64,000 nucleotides of DNA from Paracoccaceae bacterium (GCA_020637675.1 JACKKD010000003.1:248001-312000), one strand, 5' to 3'; counted from the first letter of the stretch, positions 51,436 to 60,036 are shown. Notes: generated by a model not told the origin, from the sequence alone. Translations and numbers: made by a program.

Positions 51436-51930
51436 ATGAAAGACGCGATGAAAGTCGTCCCCGCTCCCGAACCCGTCAAGACCGGCGTGCAGAAGGTCAA
51501 GCCGCTGGCCAAGGCGCTCGCCGAAGCGCTGGCCGATACCTACAGGCTGGTCTTCAAGACCCACGCCTATCACTGGAACGTGGAAGGTGCCCTCTTCTAC
51601 CCGATCCACAAGCTGACCGAGGCGCAGTACGAGGATCTCTTCGCCGCTACCGATGCGATCGCCGAGCGGATCCGCGCGCTGGGCCAGCTTGCGCCTGCAC
51701 GTCTCTCTGACGTCATCGAGGCATCGATCGTCAAGGATGCCGAAAAGCTGCCCTCGGCGCAGGCTATGATCGAGGACCTCGCTTCGGACCACGAACGGGT
51801 CGCCCGCCGCCTTCACGAAGTGATCAAGCTCGCGGAGGACAGCGACGACCCGGTGACGGCCGATCTCATCACGGCGCGATCGGCCTTCCACGAGAAGGCG
51901 GCGTGGATGCTGCGCGCCAGCGCAAAGTGA
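51436..51930 (+). CDS. dps: Dps-like ferritin (starvation/stress DNA-protection protein)
   Basis: 164 residues. The dodecameric ferroxidase site is formed between subunits by His43 and His46 in KTHAYHWNVEG and the acidic residues in EDLFAATDAIAERIRALG (about 66-82). A lysine-rich N-terminal tail (KAL, KTGVQKVK) could bind DNA. It oxidises Fe(II) with peroxide and stores iron while shielding the chromosome. An exact EcfG promoter lies upstream, as for dps in other alphaproteobacteria. Convergent with phyR across a shared terminator. Confidence 0.93.
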   Translation: MKDAMKVVPAPEPVKTGVQKVKPLAKALAEALADTYRLVFKTHAYHWNVEGALFYPIHKLTEAQYEDLFAATDAIAERIRALGQLAPARLSDVIEASIVKDAEKLPSAQAMIEDLASDHERVARRLHEVIKLAEDSDDPVTADLITARSAFHEKAAWMLRASAK

Positions 51931-51955
51931 TGACGCTTGAGAGGATGTGAAGAAA

Positions 51956-51978
51956 AGGCCGGGCGAACTGCCCGGCCT
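51956..51978 (-). terminator. Terminator between dps and phyR
   Basis: AGGCCGGGC pairs with GCCCGGCCT around a 5-base loop. On the minus strand it continues TTTTC, so it terminates phyR best; it may also slow dps transcripts. Confidence 0.8.
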
Positions 51979-51998
51979 CTCACACTTTACCGACGCGA

Positions 51999-52808
51999 TC
52001 AGGCTGCCAGCGTCTCGGTGGAGGCGAAGAACATCGCCTGGCTGACCGCCGAGCGCACCTGCTCCTCCGAGAAGGGCTTGGTGATCAGGAAGGCGGGCTC
52101 GGGCCGGTTCCCTGTCAGCAAACGCTCGGGGAAGGCAGTGATGAAGATCACTGGAATATCGTCGAACTGCGCCAGGATATCGTTGACCGCGTCGATCCCG
52201 GACGAATTGTCCGCAAGCTGTATATCGGCGAGAATGAGGTCCGGCCGGCTGGACGAGGCGAGCCTGACGGCCTCGGTTCGGGTGCGCGCGACCCCGGTCA
52301 CACGATGGCCGACCTCCTCGACGATCGACACGATGTCCATAGCAATGATTGCCTCGTCCTCGATCACCATCACCTTGCCCGACACGGAACGCTCCATCTC
52401 GCGTCGCGCGATGTCGATGAATTCCGCGGCCTCGCCCGGAGTCACGTCCATGATCCGGCCGATATCCTCGGGATTGAAGCCTTCGATGGCGTGCAGCAGC
52501 AGCGCCTCGCGGGTGTTGGGCGTCAGCCCCGCCATGTGGCTCTGCGCCCGTGCCGACTGTGCTGTATCGGCGTCGCCAACCGGAGCGCCCGCGCTCGACC
52601 AGACGAGGTGGAAGGCGCGAAAGAGGCCAACCTTGGCATCTGTCGTCGATCTTGCGGCGCCGTCGTCCAGGAGGATCGCCTCCAGCGTTGCGGCCGCATA
52701 CCGGTCGCCGCTGTCCTGGCTTCCGGTCAGGGCCCGCGCATACCGGCGCAGGTAGGGCACATTCGCAGCGACTGACGTAGCGAAATCCCTTGTGGCGTTC
52801 GGCGACAT
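51999..52808 (-). CDS. phyR: General stress response anti-anti-sigma factor PhyR
   Basis: 269 residues. An N-terminal sigma-like domain (about 1-140, with YLRRYARALTGSQDSGDRY and the sigma4-like LTPNTREALLLHAIEGFNPEDIGRIM) precedes a receiver domain (about 144-262) with phosphoacceptor Asp195 in LILADIQLAD and acidic VIEDE. When phosphorylated, the sigma-like part binds NepR and frees EcfG. Divergent from nepR, with its own exact EcfG promoter: a positive feedback loop. Confidence 0.96.
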   Translation of the reverse strand: MSPNATRDFATSVAANVPYLRRYARALTGSQDSGDRYAAATLEAILLDDGAARSTTDAKVGLFRAFHLVWSSAGAPVGDADTAQSARAQSHMAGLTPNTREALLLHAIEGFNPEDIGRIMDVTPGEAAEFIDIARREMERSVSGKVMVIEDEAIIAMDIVSIVEEVGHRVTGVARTRTEAVRLASSSRPDLILADIQLADNSSGIDAVNDILAQFDDIPVIFITAFPERLLTGNRPEPAFLITKPFSEEQVRSAVSQAMFFASTETLAA

Positions 52809-52834
52809 TTTTTTCTCCCATCTCGACTTTCTTC

Positions 52835-52859
52835 GGAACCAACGCGATCGCCATGCGTT
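52835..52859 (+). promoter_or_regulatory. Sigma-EcfG promoter of nepR-ecfG-phyK
   Basis: GGAAC at 52835-52839, 16 bases, CGTT at 52856-52859. The nepR ATG lies about 40 bases beyond the expected start point. It overlaps the opposite-strand phyR promoter almost completely. Confidence 0.88.
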
Positions 52860-52866
52860 AGGTTCC
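52841..52866 (-). promoter_or_regulatory. Sigma-EcfG promoter of phyR
   Basis: On the minus strand GGAAC (52866-52862), 17 bases, CGTT (52844-52841). Expected start near 52834, about 25 bases before the phyR ATG. Confidence 0.88.
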
Positions 52867-52905
52867 GGACGACCGTGAAAAAACTGGCCAGACAGAGCGG
52901 ATCAA

Positions 52906-53052
52906 ATGAAACAAGGCGGCGACTCTGCGAAATTGCAGGCCCAGATCGATGAAAACCTCAAGCGCGTCTACCAGGAGGCGCTTGAAGAACACATCCCCGA
53001 CCGTTTCAAGGAGCTGCTGGAGCAACTCCGTCGGAAGGAATCCAGGCAATGA
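52906..53052 (+). CDS. nepR: Anti-sigma factor NepR
   Basis: 48 residues. It contains the NepR core: QIDENLKRVYQEALEEHIPDRF followed by KELLEQLR, two helices that clamp EcfG or PhyR. Cytoplasmic. Its stop codon overlaps the ecfG start (ATGA), so anti-sigma and sigma are made in step. Slightly shorter than most NepR (55-70 residues) because the N-terminal tail is reduced. Confidence 0.93.
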   Translation: MKQGGDSAKLQAQIDENLKRVYQEALEEHIPDRFKELLEQLRRKESRQ

Positions 53053-53606
53053 CTGCCGATCCACGGGACACGCTTCCGGATCATCTGCCCGCGCTGCGCG
53101 CCTTCGCGATCAGCCTTTGCGGCGACGGCACGGCGGCCGACGATCTTGTGCAGGACACGATCATCAAGGCGTGGACGAACATCGACAAGTTCCAGGCAGG
53201 CACCAACATGCGCGCCTGGCTCTTCACCATCCTGCGCAACACGTTCTTCTCCGACAAGCGCAAGCGCAAGCGCGAGGTGGCCGACCCCGAAGGCTTGCAC
53301 GCTGCGAAGCTTTTCGAACGGCCCGCGCACGACGGACGGCTGGCCTTCAACGACTTTCGCCGTGCGTTCAATGCCCTGTCGCCTGAGCATCGCGAGGTTC
53401 TGATCCTGGCTGGCGCGTCGGGGTTTTCCTACGAGGATGTCGCTCAGATGACCGGCGTGGCGGTCGGAACCGTCAAGAGCCGCGTCAACAGGGCGCGCGC
53501 CCGGCTTTGCGAGCTCCTTGACCTTCGTCCGGGCGAGGATCCGATCCCGGGCGCGGATGCGAACACGCGGGCTTTGCTTGGGACATCCGGGATCCAGGCC
53601 GCATGA
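53049..53606 (+). CDS. ecfG: General stress sigma factor EcfG
   Basis: 185 residues. ECF sigma factor with region 2 (LPALRAFAISLCGDGTAADDLVQDTIIKAWTNIDKF, then MRAWLFTILRNTFFS) and region 4 (LSPEHREVLILAGASGFSYEDVAQMTGVAVGTVKSRVNRARARL). Group ECF15 by context and sequence. Held inactive by NepR; transcribes the GGAAC-N16/17-CGTT promoters. Overlaps nepR upstream and the kinase gene downstream by four bases each. Confidence 0.96.
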   Translation: MTADPRDTLPDHLPALRAFAISLCGDGTAADDLVQDTIIKAWTNIDKFQAGTNMRAWLFTILRNTFFSDKRKRKREVADPEGLHAAKLFERPAHDGRLAFNDFRRAFNALSPEHREVLILAGASGFSYEDVAQMTGVAVGTVKSRVNRARARLCELLDLRPGEDPIPGADANTRALLGTSGIQAA

Positions 53607-55390
53607 CGAAGCCGCCCACGCGGCGCAATCCGGCCGACGGCCTTGGGTTCCGGGTCGCCTTCCTCCTGGCAATCGTTCTGCTGCCGCTCACGGTCATCTC
53701 GGTCGTCAAGTCGATGACCGTTATTGAGGAGTCGCGCGGGAGATCGGAGGCGGCACTGATGGGCGAAACCCTGCGGGCGGCAAGCGGGGAACTGCGCTAC
53801 ATCCAGGAAACGCGCGGCGCTGCCAAGGTCCTGTCGAAGTCGATCTGGCCCCTGGTGTCTGACAACGGTGCATGCTCGGGTTTCCTTCGCCGAATCCTGG
53901 AATTGGAATCGCATTTCTCTCTCGTTGCCTTCGTGCCCGTGAGCGGCGTCAGCACCTGCAACTCTGCGGGGCGGGTTTTCAGTTTCAAGGATGACCCGCT
54001 CTACCTGCGCGCGGCGCAGGACCGCGGCACATCCTTTGCCGTAAAGGCCGTGGGCCTTGTCTCCGGAACCTCGGTCCTTGTGATCACGCACCCGGTCTTC
54101 GACGACGCTGGTAGCTATCGCGGGTTCGTCAGCCTTTCCATCCCGCACAGTGGAATTCGTGCGGCCGACGACGGCGGGGCCGACGGCAAGCGCCCCTTGA
54201 CCATGATCACCTTCGACAAGCGCGGAGTGGTCCTGACGTCCACCCTACCTCTCGACGATGTAGCGCTGGCCATTCCGGGAGACCGTTCTTTAGCGACACT
54301 CGCCGTCGAGAACGCCATCTCATTTTCCGCGCCCTCGGCTGCCGGGGTCGATCGGACGTTCTCTGTGGTCCCTTTGGTTCGCCAGGAGCTCTTCGCCCTT
54401 GGCTCGTGGCCGGATGCCGTCAGCGGCGGCCAAAATGCCAGCGTTATTGCGTCTGCTCCGGTTCTGGTCCCGTTCCTCATGTGGATCGCGAGCGTCGTCG
54501 TCGCCTGGCTGGCCGTCCAGCGTCAGGTGATCCGGCACATCCAGAAACTCGGCCGATCGATGATCTCGTTCGCGGGGGGCAGCCGTCACGTCGGAGATAT
54601 CGACGTCAGCGGCGCGCCATCGGAGATCCGCGAAATGGCCGAAGCCTACGAGCAGATGACCGACACGATCCTTCACGACGAGGCCCACCTGGAAGACATG
54701 GTGCACCAGAAGGAGGTGCTTCTGCGCGAGGTGCATCACCGCGTGAAGAACAACCTTCAGCTCATAGCGTCGATCATGAACATGCAGATGCGCCGCACAT
54801 CCTCGGAAGAGGCGCGGGCGATCATGCGCGGCCTCCAGGACAGGGTGATGAGTCTTGCGACGATCCACCGCGAGCTCTACCAGACCGCGGGTCTGTCAGA
54901 CATCCACGCCGACGAGCTCCTTTCGACGATCGTTGGCCAGATCGTGAAGCTGTCGGACCGGCCGGATCGGCGCATTTCCGTTCACGCCGACTTCGATCAG
55001 ATCCGGATGGTCCCGGACCAGGCAGTGCCGCTTGCCCTGCTCTTGTCCGAGGCGGTCACGAACGCCCTCAAGTATGCCGTGGACTCCGAGCACCGCGTGG
55101 CGGATCTCTGGGTGAGCCTGAAGGCGAAGGATGGCTCGCGTGCATTGCTGGCGATCCGCAACACGACCAGACAACCGCGCCCCGTCACGGTCGCAACGAA
55201 CGAACCCGCCGGGCTGGGCACCCAGCTCATCGCGGCCTTCGCGATGCAGATCGGCGGGACCGTCGAACGTCGCGAGAGTGACGGAACCTACGAACTCGCG
55301 ATCGACTTCGGGCTCCGCCCTCTTTCTGACTCGGAGGATCGTCGACAACCGCCCGGCGAAGCGGCGGCGACACCTGAACGGGAACCGTGA
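53603..55390 (+). CDS. phyK: Membrane sensor histidine kinase, PhyK-like (HisKA_2/HWE)
   Basis: 595 residues. Helix 1 at about 15-36, a periplasmic sensor region to about 285 (dCache-like), helix 2 at about 286-305, a HAMP-like linker, then HisKA_2 with phosphorylated His378 in LLREVHHRVKNNLQLIASI and a HATPase domain (LLSEAVTNALKYA, GTQLI). Kinases of this type phosphorylate PhyR in Caulobacter and Sphingomonas. It is translationally coupled to ecfG, so it is the natural PhyR kinase here. Periplasmic cysteines 91 and 119 could serve redox sensing (speculative). Its 3' end contains the next EcfG promoter. Confidence 0.9.
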   Translation: MTKPPTRRNPADGLGFRVAFLLAIVLLPLTVISVVKSMTVIEESRGRSEAALMGETLRAASGELRYIQETRGAAKVLSKSIWPLVSDNGACSGFLRRILELESHFSLVAFVPVSGVSTCNSAGRVFSFKDDPLYLRAAQDRGTSFAVKAVGLVSGTSVLVITHPVFDDAGSYRGFVSLSIPHSGIRAADDGGADGKRPLTMITFDKRGVVLTSTLPLDDVALAIPGDRSLATLAVENAISFSAPSAAGVDRTFSVVPLVRQELFALGSWPDAVSGGQNASVIASAPVLVPFLMWIASVVVAWLAVQRQVIRHIQKLGRSMISFAGGSRHVGDIDVSGAPSEIREMAEAYEQMTDTILHDEAHLEDMVHQKEVLLREVHHRVKNNLQLIASIMNMQMRRTSSEEARAIMRGLQDRVMSLATIHRELYQTAGLSDIHADELLSTIVGQIVKLSDRPDRRISVHADFDQIRMVPDQAVPLALLLSEAVTNALKYAVDSEHRVADLWVSLKAKDGSRALLAIRNTTRQPRPVTVATNEPAGLGTQLIAAFAMQIGGTVERRESDGTYELAIDFGLRPLSDSEDRRQPPGEAAATPEREP

Positions 55391-55406
55391 CCCTGCGTGC
55401 GACGTT
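55381..55406 (+). promoter_or_regulatory. Sigma-EcfG promoter of the phospholipase D gene
   Basis: GGAAC at 55381-55385, 17 bases, CGTT at 55403-55406. The -35 element lies in the last codons of phyK; the expected start is about 38 bases before the next ATG. Confidence 0.82.
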
Positions 55407-55450
55407 GAGAAGCGAAGTCGCAGAATGTCATTCGGTGGGCGCGGTCGCAG

Positions 55451-57025
55451 ATGCTGGAACGATTCTCATTTCGCGCCGCCATGCCGGTGTTCGAAACCCT
55501 GCTTACGGCCGCGGAGGGTTTTCCCGCGCTTGAGCGCGAGTTCCTGGCCGCGCAGAAGGAAATCTGGGCAAGTTTCCGGATCTTTGATCCTGAGACACGC
55601 CTGCGCTCGCCCGAGGCGCGGCGTGTGGGTGAGCGTTGGTCCGATCTGGTCGCCCATACGCTCCGCCGAGGAGTTGCGATCAACATCGCGATCTCCGATT
55701 TCGACCCTATCGCGATGCCGCGACTTCACCGCGCGACATGGCGCTCGGTCCGAGGGTTTGCGGCGGCGGCCGAGATTGCGGAAGCGCCGGCGCGGCTTCG
55801 GGTTGTCGCGGCGATGCATCCTGCGTCGACGGCGCTCGGTCCGCGGCTTTGCTTCTGGCCGCTGATCCTGCTGCGTGAACTGCGACTCGCAGGCTGGCTG
55901 AACCGGCTCGCCCCAGAGATCCGGGCCACTGCGCTGCGTGAAATGCCGGGGCTGCCTTCCCGACTCGTCGCCGGCGCGGGGGGGCGATTTCGGCCGCGGT
56001 TTTGGCCACTGCCGCGGGTCTACCCGGCCACGCATCACCAGAAACTCGCGGTCTTTGACCGCCAACGTCTCTACATCGGCGGTCTCGACCTGGATGAGCG
56101 GCGCTTCGACACGCCGTTGCACGACCGCGACGCGGAGGAGACCTGGCACGATGTCCAGCTGCTCTTGTCCGGCTCCGCCGTCGCCGAGGCCCAGCACCAT
56201 CTTGAGACGTTTATTGACGTGACCGCCGGTCGGATGGCCCCGCAGCGTCATCGCCACCTCCTGCGAACGCTTTCCCGGCCACATCCCAGGGGATTCCTTC
56301 CTTTCGGCCCGGCTCCCCTGGTGCAGGAGATTGCCGACGCCCATGAGCATATGGCGCGCAAGGCGCGGCGGATGATCTACCTTGAGACACAGTACTTCCG
56401 CGACCTGAAGCTGGCGCGATATTTCGCCCGACTGGCCGAGGAAAAGCCCGACCTAACGATGATCCTGATCTTGCCCGGCGCACCGGAGGAGATCGCCTTC
56501 GAGCGCCGCATCTCGCTCGACGCGCGGTTCGGCGAGTTCCTTCAGGCCCGCGCGGTCCGCATACTCCAGAGGGCCTTCCGCAGCCGCCTTTTCGTCGGGG
56601 CCGCGGCGCAGCCCCGCGCGGCTGATGGGCGCCACGGTCATAGCCATGGCCGCGACAAGCTGAATGGCGCGCCCATAGTCTACATCCATGCAAAGGTATC
56701 GGTGTTCGACGACAATGCTGCCATCGTGTCTTCGGCCAATCTTAATGGTCGAAGCCTCCGGTGGGACACCGAGGCGGGGGTTGCTCTGACGGACCGGGCG
56801 CAGGTGCGCGCCTTGCGCCGGAGGGTGATGGCCCATTGGCTTCCCTCCGGGTCGGGGTCGGCTTTCTTCGACCCGGCACGGGCCGTTGCGACCTGGCGCG
56901 CGCAGGCGCTCGCAAACATGAGGGTGCGCCCCGAAGACCGCCGCGGATTCGTGCTTCCCTATGACGTGACGGCGGCCGAGCGTGACGCAAAGGAGATCCC
57001 CCTCATCCCGCCGGAGGTCGTCTGA
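55451..57025 (+). CDS. Phospholipase D family protein
   Basis: 524 residues with two HKD motifs: HHQKLAVFD near residue 195 followed by IGGLD, and HAKVSVFD near 412 followed by SSANLNGRS. The pair forms one active site in PLD enzymes and cardiolipin synthases. There is no signal peptide or transmembrane helix, so it is cytoplasmic or peripheral. Likely a phosphatidyl hydrolase or transferase acting on membrane lipids; the exact reaction is not decided. Own EcfG promoter, so likely stress-induced remodelling of phospholipids. Convergent with the AI-2E permease gene, four bases apart. Confidence 0.88.
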   Translation: MLERFSFRAAMPVFETLLTAAEGFPALEREFLAAQKEIWASFRIFDPETRLRSPEARRVGERWSDLVAHTLRRGVAINIAISDFDPIAMPRLHRATWRSVRGFAAAAEIAEAPARLRVVAAMHPASTALGPRLCFWPLILLRELRLAGWLNRLAPEIRATALREMPGLPSRLVAGAGGRFRPRFWPLPRVYPATHHQKLAVFDRQRLYIGGLDLDERRFDTPLHDRDAEETWHDVQLLLSGSAVAEAQHHLETFIDVTAGRMAPQRHRHLLRTLSRPHPRGFLPFGPAPLVQEIADAHEHMARKARRMIYLETQYFRDLKLARYFARLAEEKPDLTMILILPGAPEEIAFERRISLDARFGEFLQARAVRILQRAFRSRLFVGAAAQPRAADGRHGHSHGRDKLNGAPIVYIHAKVSVFDDNAAIVSSANLNGRSLRWDTEAGVALTDRAQVRALRRRVMAHWLPSGSGSAFFDPARAVATWRAQALANMRVRPEDRRGFVLPYDVTAAERDAKEIPLIPPEVV

Positions 57026-57029
57026 ACCA

Positions 57030-58085
57030 TCACGCGCCCTGCTCCTGCAAGGCCGCGCGGGGTCTCGGAGCGAGCGAGTCGCTGAGGACGAGACCCCAGA
57101 GCAGGAGAGGAATCGCCACGATCCCCCCGATCGGCCCCCACAGCCAGATCCCGACGATGAGCGCGAGGAACACCAGAAGCGGGTTCACTGCCATGTGCTT
57201 GCCCACGAGCGCGGGTGTGACGAACTGGCCCTCGATCGTGTTGAGAAGAATGAAGGACGCGGCGGGCGCAAGCGACGCCGCGCCATCGAATTCGGCCACG
57301 CCCACGAACAGGAGGACAACAACGAACACGGTCGGCCCGAGATAGACGATGAAGTTCATCAGGAAGGCGACCACCCCCCACATCATGGCATCCGCCACGC
57401 CCATCACCTGGAGCGCGATCGCGGTAAGTACCCCGAGGGCGGCGTTGATGAGGGTGATGGTCGAGAAGTAGCGGGCCACGTTCCGCTCGGCCCGGCGCAG
57501 CCGCATCGCGAGTTCGGCCCGCTCGCCCCGGCTGGAAAGCCGCAGGGATACCCAGTCGTAGATCTCGCGGCGGGTGAGAAGAAAGAAGAACAGCGCCCCG
57601 GCAAAGATGAGGATCTGCGAAAGGATCAGCGGCGCGGCCATTATGGCGTCCGAGACAGAGGGCATGGCGACCGCCTCCTCGGCCGGGGCGGCCGGGGCGG
57701 CGTTTGCCTCTGGTGCGATGGCGCTCGTCACGTTGTCGGTGACCTCTGACAGGCCCCGCAGAAGGCCGCGGAGGCTGGCCACGACTTCGCGCATGTCGGA
57801 CCAGACCTTGGGCGCCTGCTCGACGAGGCCCGCTATGATGGGCTGGAACGCCAGCACCAGTGCGCCGACGACGATCAGAGTCACGAAAAGACCGAGGAGG
57901 GCGCCCCAGACGGGCGAATAGCCGTGTCCTTCCCAGAAATCCGAAAGCGGAGACAGCACCACGCCGGCAACAAGTGCGAGTGTGATCGGAGCGAGGATGT
58001 CCTTCCCCCACCCCGCGGCTGCGATCGCCAGGATCGACGCGATGAAGATGACCGCGAACTGCGCCAGCCGTTCGATCTTTTCCAT
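57030..58085 (-). CDS. AI-2E family transporter (PerM-like)
   Basis: 351 residues. Two or three N-terminal helices, a central periplasmic loop rich in Ala/Pro/Glu (about 105-165), then five helices with family blocks NFIVYLGPTVFV, TIEGQFVTPALVGKHMAVNPLLVFLALIVG and WGPIGGIVAIPLL. Members export small molecules or act as Na+/H+ antiporters; the substrate is unknown. The ATG at 58085 (MEKIERLAQ) is 27 bases from the expected start of an exact EcfG promoter. The frame is open further upstream through the CsbD gene but that is antisense. Confidence 0.85.
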   Translation of the reverse strand: MEKIERLAQFAVIFIASILAIAAAGWGKDILAPITLALVAGVVLSPLSDFWEGHGYSPVWGALLGLFVTLIVVGALVLAFQPIIAGLVEQAPKVWSDMREVVASLRGLLRGLSEVTDNVTSAIAPEANAAPAAPAEEAVAMPSVSDAIMAAPLILSQILIFAGALFFFLLTRREIYDWVSLRLSSRGERAELAMRLRRAERNVARYFSTITLINAALGVLTAIALQVMGVADAMMWGVVAFLMNFIVYLGPTVFVVVLLFVGVAEFDGAASLAPAASFILLNTIEGQFVTPALVGKHMAVNPLLVFLALIVGIWLWGPIGGIVAIPLLLWGLVLSDSLAPRPRAALQEQGA

Positions 58086-58111
58086 ATTGAAATCCCCCGG
58101 ATCGCGAACAC

Positions 58112-58137
58112 AACGCCGCGTGGGTGCTTCTAGTTCC
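58112..58137 (-). promoter_or_regulatory. Sigma-EcfG promoter of the AI-2E transporter gene
   Basis: Minus strand GGAAC (58137-58133), 17 bases, CGTT (58115-58112), exact consensus. Confidence 0.8.
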
Positions 58138-58191
58138 CGCGCGGGCCGTGCGGCCGGTCCGCGGTTTGCCGCCGCCGCGCATGGACCGACG

Positions 58192-58216
58192 GGAACTCGA
58201 CCAAGCCTGAGGCGTT
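58192..58216 (+). promoter_or_regulatory. Sigma-EcfG promoter of the csbD-like gene
   Basis: GGAAC at 58192-58196, 16 bases, CGTT at 58213-58216. About 32 bases from the expected start to the ATG at 58254. Divergent from the AI-2E promoter, 54 bases between -35 elements. Confidence 0.82.
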
Positions 58217-58253
58217 GAGCCGGCACCAACCCACCCAAGTAATGGAGGACATC

Positions 58254-58451
58254 ATGAACTGGGATCAGATCACCGGGAACTGGAAGCAACTCAAGGGCAA
58301 GGCCCAGGCCAAGTGGGGCGACATCACCGACGACGAGTGGCACCGCGTCGAGGGTCGCCGCGAAGAGCTCGTCGGCCTCGTGCAGGAGAAGTACGGTCAC
58401 GCCAAGGAAGCTGCAGAACGCGAGGTGGACAGCTGGGTTTCCCGTCTCTGA
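58254..58451 (+). CDS. CsbD family stress protein
   Basis: 65 residues. MNWDQITGNWKQLKGKAQAKWG is the CsbD opening; a charged helical body with ELVGLVQEKYGHAKEAAEREV follows. CsbD proteins are small, unstructured to helical, abundant under general stress (sigma-B in Bacillus), with unknown biochemical role. TGGAGG lies nine bases ahead of the ATG. Exact EcfG promoter upstream and a strong hairpin after the gene. Confidence 0.92.
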   Translation: MNWDQITGNWKQLKGKAQAKWGDITDDEWHRVEGRREELVGLVQEKYGHAKEAAEREVDSWVSRL

Positions 58452-58486
58452 CCCGCGGCCTCTGACCGGGGCTCCCGGTAAACGAC

Positions 58487-58517
58487 GCGCCCTCTCCCAG
58501 ATGCTGGGGGAGGGCGC
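58487..58517 (+). terminator. Hairpin terminator after the csbD-like gene
   Basis: A 12-bp stem (58487-58498 with 58506-58517, one G-U pair) and a 7-base loop, followed by CTGCATTTCC. Strong stem, weak T-run. Confidence 0.65.
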
Positions 58518-58570
58518 CTGCATTTCCGGGCAACCGCTCGTCGCTTCCGGTTCGACGGCCGCACGGGAAT

Positions 58571-58599
58571 GCCGGCAGGTGGGATATCCACCTGCCGGC
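58571..58599. terminator. Second hairpin, possibly bidirectional terminator
   Basis: GCCGGCAGGTGG pairs perfectly with CCACCTGCCGGC around GATAT; CGTTTGTCTTC follows on the plus strand. It lies between the convergent csbD-like and DUF3618 genes and may end both transcripts. Confidence 0.6.
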
Positions 58600-58652
58600 C
58601 GTTTGTCTTCACCCCTGCGGATTGGCGGACGGCTGCGGACGACCGGCGCGAT

Positions 58653-59639
58653 TCATCGAGCGGCGGCCGGCAGGGCGGAATCCCCCTCGGCCGTCATCCG
58701 CGCGGCCTCAGTTTCGGCGCGCTCCTTCACCCGGGCAACCACGTCGGCCGCGACCGCTGCGACGGTGCTGCGCGCTTCCAGGGCGGCGTTCCTGAGTTCA
58801 TCCGCAGCCCCGTCTGCGATGAGCGAGATTCTGGTGCGCTCTTCCTGAAGGAGGTTCGCGGCAGCCGCCATCAGGCGATCCCTCTCCGCCCCGAAGGCGC
58901 GATCCTCGGCGCGTGTCCGCGGCAGCGCCGCCGCGACCGCGGCGCCGAGGCCCATGGCCACGGCACCTGCGACGACAGGATGCTCGCCGATCATCCGCTC
59001 CAAATCGCGGCCACCGGAGCGCACAGCCTTGTCGAGCTTGAGACGCGCGGCGTAGGCCGCCTCCCGTGCGCGCACGATTCTCTCGCGTGCCGCGTCGGAA
59101 AGGTCATCGAGTCCGTCGCTGATTGCCTTCCGCATGTCGTCGGTAAAGGCTGAGAGCACCTTGCCGCGCTCCTCCGCGAGGTCCCTGCCAGCCCCCGCAT
59201 GATCGCGCGCGTTCCGCTCGAGGCGGCACAGGGTCGCCGACGCGCGCTGGCGCAGCATGTCGATCCGTTCGGCCCACCGGCTGTCGGCCGCATCGACCGA
59301 CGAAAGGGCGGGCTCGAATCCTTCGGGAAGCGGGTTTCCGCCTTCGTCTTCCCAGCGGTCGAGCGCGACGGGCGGGGTTGGCGCTTCGACGCGGCGCCCG
59401 CCGAAGATCAGCCATGCGAGCCCGATGCCGGTCAGCGCCAGCGCCATCGGGTTGGCGCGAACGGCCCGGTCGATCGACTGCGTGTAGTCCGCCGCGTTCG
59501 TCTTGATCATCCCGAGCGCTTCGCGGGCGAGCGAGTCGGTCGAGAACCGATCATGAAGCGCGTCCAGGGCGGAGCCCAGCGCTTCGCGCTTGCGTTCGAG
59601 GTCCTTCTCGATATCGCGGGGATCAGCGTGATGAGTCAT
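58653..59639 (-). CDS. DUF3618 domain protein, long helical form
   Basis: 328 residues. The N-terminal DUF3618 block DIEKDLERKREALGSALDALHDRFS is followed by a glycine-rich hydrophobic segment (about 67-82, ALALTGIGLAWLIFGG), a long charged helical region with heptad-like Ala/Arg/Glu spacing, and a second hydrophobic patch near HPVVAGAVAMGLGAAVAAAL. Usual DUF3618 proteins are about 90 residues, so this is an extended version, perhaps peripheral to the membrane. Third gene of a stress-promoter operon; it overlaps the holin-like gene by 17 bases. Confidence 0.72.
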   Translation of the reverse strand: MTHHADPRDIEKDLERKREALGSALDALHDRFSTDSLAREALGMIKTNAADYTQSIDRAVRANPMALALTGIGLAWLIFGGRRVEAPTPPVALDRWEDEGGNPLPEGFEPALSSVDAADSRWAERIDMLRQRASATLCRLERNARDHAGAGRDLAEERGKVLSAFTDDMRKAISDGLDDLSDAARERIVRAREAAYAARLKLDKAVRSGGRDLERMIGEHPVVAGAVAMGLGAAVAAALPRTRAEDRAFGAERDRLMAAAANLLQEERTRISLIADGAADELRNAALEARSTVAAVAADVVARVKERAETEAARMTAEGDSALPAAAR

Positions 59640-60036
59640 TGAGCGTCTCCTTGATCTGTTCCGCATCGCGACGGACGTTTCTGACCGTGCGACGCGGTAT
59701 GAGGTTTGTCTTGTCGAAGGTGCCAAGCCCCTCGTGGACGAGGAGTGCGGCGAAGAGAAGTGCGCCGCCACCCACGGTCGCCGCGGCCCATCCGGCCGAG
59801 AGACCCGCGGTGACCAGCGCTGCCACCGTGGCGTCAGCGAGCGCGCCCAGCCCGACCATGCCAAGGACCGCAGCCCCCCCGAACATCAGGATGCCTGAAG
59901 TCGCGCGCCGGACGTTCTCCGCGAGTTCTGCCTTGGCGAGTGCGACTTCACCGCGGATCAGCGCGGTGACGTGACGCACAACGTCCGATAAGAGGCTCGC
60001 CGTCGGCTGCGACTGGTGTTCCGGGCCCACGGTCAT
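59623..60036 (-). CDS. Phage-holin-like / YqjE-type membrane protein
   Basis: 137 residues. An N-terminal amphipathic helix (LLSDVVRHVTALIRGEVALAKAEL) precedes two transmembrane helices (about 47-67 and 72-98). This is the Phage_holin_3_6/YqjE pattern (DUF1469), a family of small inner-membrane proteins that despite the name are chromosomal and stress-linked. ATG at 60036 overlaps the preceding gene's stop by four bases. Confidence 0.78.
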   Translation of the reverse strand: MTVGPEHQSQPTASLLSDVVRHVTALIRGEVALAKAELAENVRRATSGILMFGGAAVLGMVGLGALADATVAALVTAGLSAGWAAATVGGGALLFAALLVHEGLGTFDKTNLIPRRTVRNVRRDAEQIKETLNDSSR

